Positions 63,816 through 64,000 of a DNA stretch of 64,000 nucleotides are shown piece by piece (position 1 is the first letter of the stretch; every line of letters begins with the position of its first letter). The stretch lies in assembly GCA_014801585.1 (NCBI GenBank), contig JAAVDX010000014.1, forward strand, positions 82,643-146,642, read 5' to 3'. The notes below the pieces were generated by a model. It did no database searches. It saw only the letters and a list, made by a program, of their open reading frames with translations, and was not told where the DNA came from. The translations under genes and the position numbers were made by a program. This stretch comes from Bacteroides sp. Its GTDB lineage: Bacteria > Bacteroidota > Bacteroidia > Bacteroidales > Muribaculaceae.

Positions 63816-64000
63816 TTATTTTCTGTTTGCAAGTTGAATAAAAAGTGCGGGAGTAATAAACAGTAATGCGATTGTGCCGAGGAACATGCCTCCGATTACA
63901 CCTATTGCGAGGGATTTTGATCCATTTGAGCCTACTCCGGAAGCGAATATCATTGGAAGTAATCCAAGTATCATTGTCGCTGAAGTCATAATAATCGGTC
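63816..64000 (-). CDS. RND efflux permease, C-terminal end (cut by window edge)
   Basis: The frame from the window edge ends at a TAA at 63816-63818. The translation (PIIMTSATMILGLLPM, then GGMFLGTIALLFITPALF) is the conserved last membrane part of an AcrB-type (HAE1) proton-driven drug efflux pump, which acts with a membrane fusion protein and a TolC-like channel. The start and partners lie outside the window. The receiver-domain gene follows on the same strand. Confidence 0.85.
   Translation of the reverse strand, partial: PIIMTSATMILGLLPMIFASGVGSNGSKSLAIGVIGGMFLGTIALLFITPALFIQLANRK

Overview
The window looks like a chromosome segment of an anaerobic, glycan-degrading Bacteroidales, most like the Muribaculaceae or a relative. 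The evidence is a SusC/SusD glycan-uptake locus, type IX secretion (T9SS) genes (PorU-like sortases, PorV, and a cargo protein with a T9SS C-terminal tail), promoters of the Bacteroidetes type (TTTG, a spacer of about 19-20 bp, then TAnnTTTG), and household genes in orders familiar from this order. The species assignment is inference. I saw no rRNA, tRNA, CRISPR array or intact insertion sequence.

Layout. 0-6 kb: queuosine genes (queC end; queD and queE downstream of an LptF/LptG-type permease) around a secreted T9SS-type cargo protein. 6-9 kb: acetate and energy genes pta-ackA, then lgt. 9-13 kb: cvpA-sufC-sufD-sufS on the minus strand, without sufB. 13-27 kb: a GH25 lysozyme-like protein, then a T9SS block: PorU-like protease, rex, a degenerate FAH-fold protein, PorU, PorV, an MBOAT acyltransferase with an SGNH partner, and ispF. 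27-34 kb: parE-coaD-S41 protease-DUF3078 protein-two unknown proteins, partly linked by ATGA overlaps. 34-40 kb: DoxX-like protein, tdk, cysteine desulfidase, rplU-rpmA, AI-2E-family permease, SDR oxidoreductase. 40-47 kb: GH3 glucosidase, an HMA metal chaperone plus Zn/Cd P-type ATPase, and the p-aminobenzoate genes pabA, pabB and pabC. 47-60 kb: a polysaccharide utilization locus (GH5, DUF6377 membrane regulator, GH16 lipoprotein with BACON domains, SusC, SusD and a surface glycan-binding protein with a duplicated domain), probably for a beta-1,3 or mixed-linkage beta-glucan. 60-64 kb: cupin-hcp, DUF488, a lone Panacea-domain protein with a repeated operator-like motif, a frameshifted receiver-domain gene, and the end of an RND efflux pump.

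How the parts fit. The PUL would bind and cut beta-glucan at the surface (SGBP, GH16), import oligosaccharides (SusC/SusD) and finish them with GH5 and the GH3 some 9 kb away. PorU and PorV belong to the attachment complex that processes T9SS cargo such as the protein at 553-2328. Fermentation through Pta-AckA, redox sensing by Rex and Hcp nitrosative-stress defence fit an anaerobic gut life.

Main points for a second look: two C25 sortase genes close together; a FAH-fold protein that has lost its metal ligands; an attenuator-like hairpin just before porV; a 55-bp near-perfect inverted repeat between GH16 and susC that shares a 12-mer with the regulator's promoter; a suf operon lacking sufB; a cysteine-rich stretch after the signal peptide of the DUF3078 protein; a Leu in ParE at a position linked to quinolone response; and a one-base frameshift in the receiver-domain gene. 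No clearly new multi-gene system was proven. All coordinates come from reading the sequence; no database search was run.
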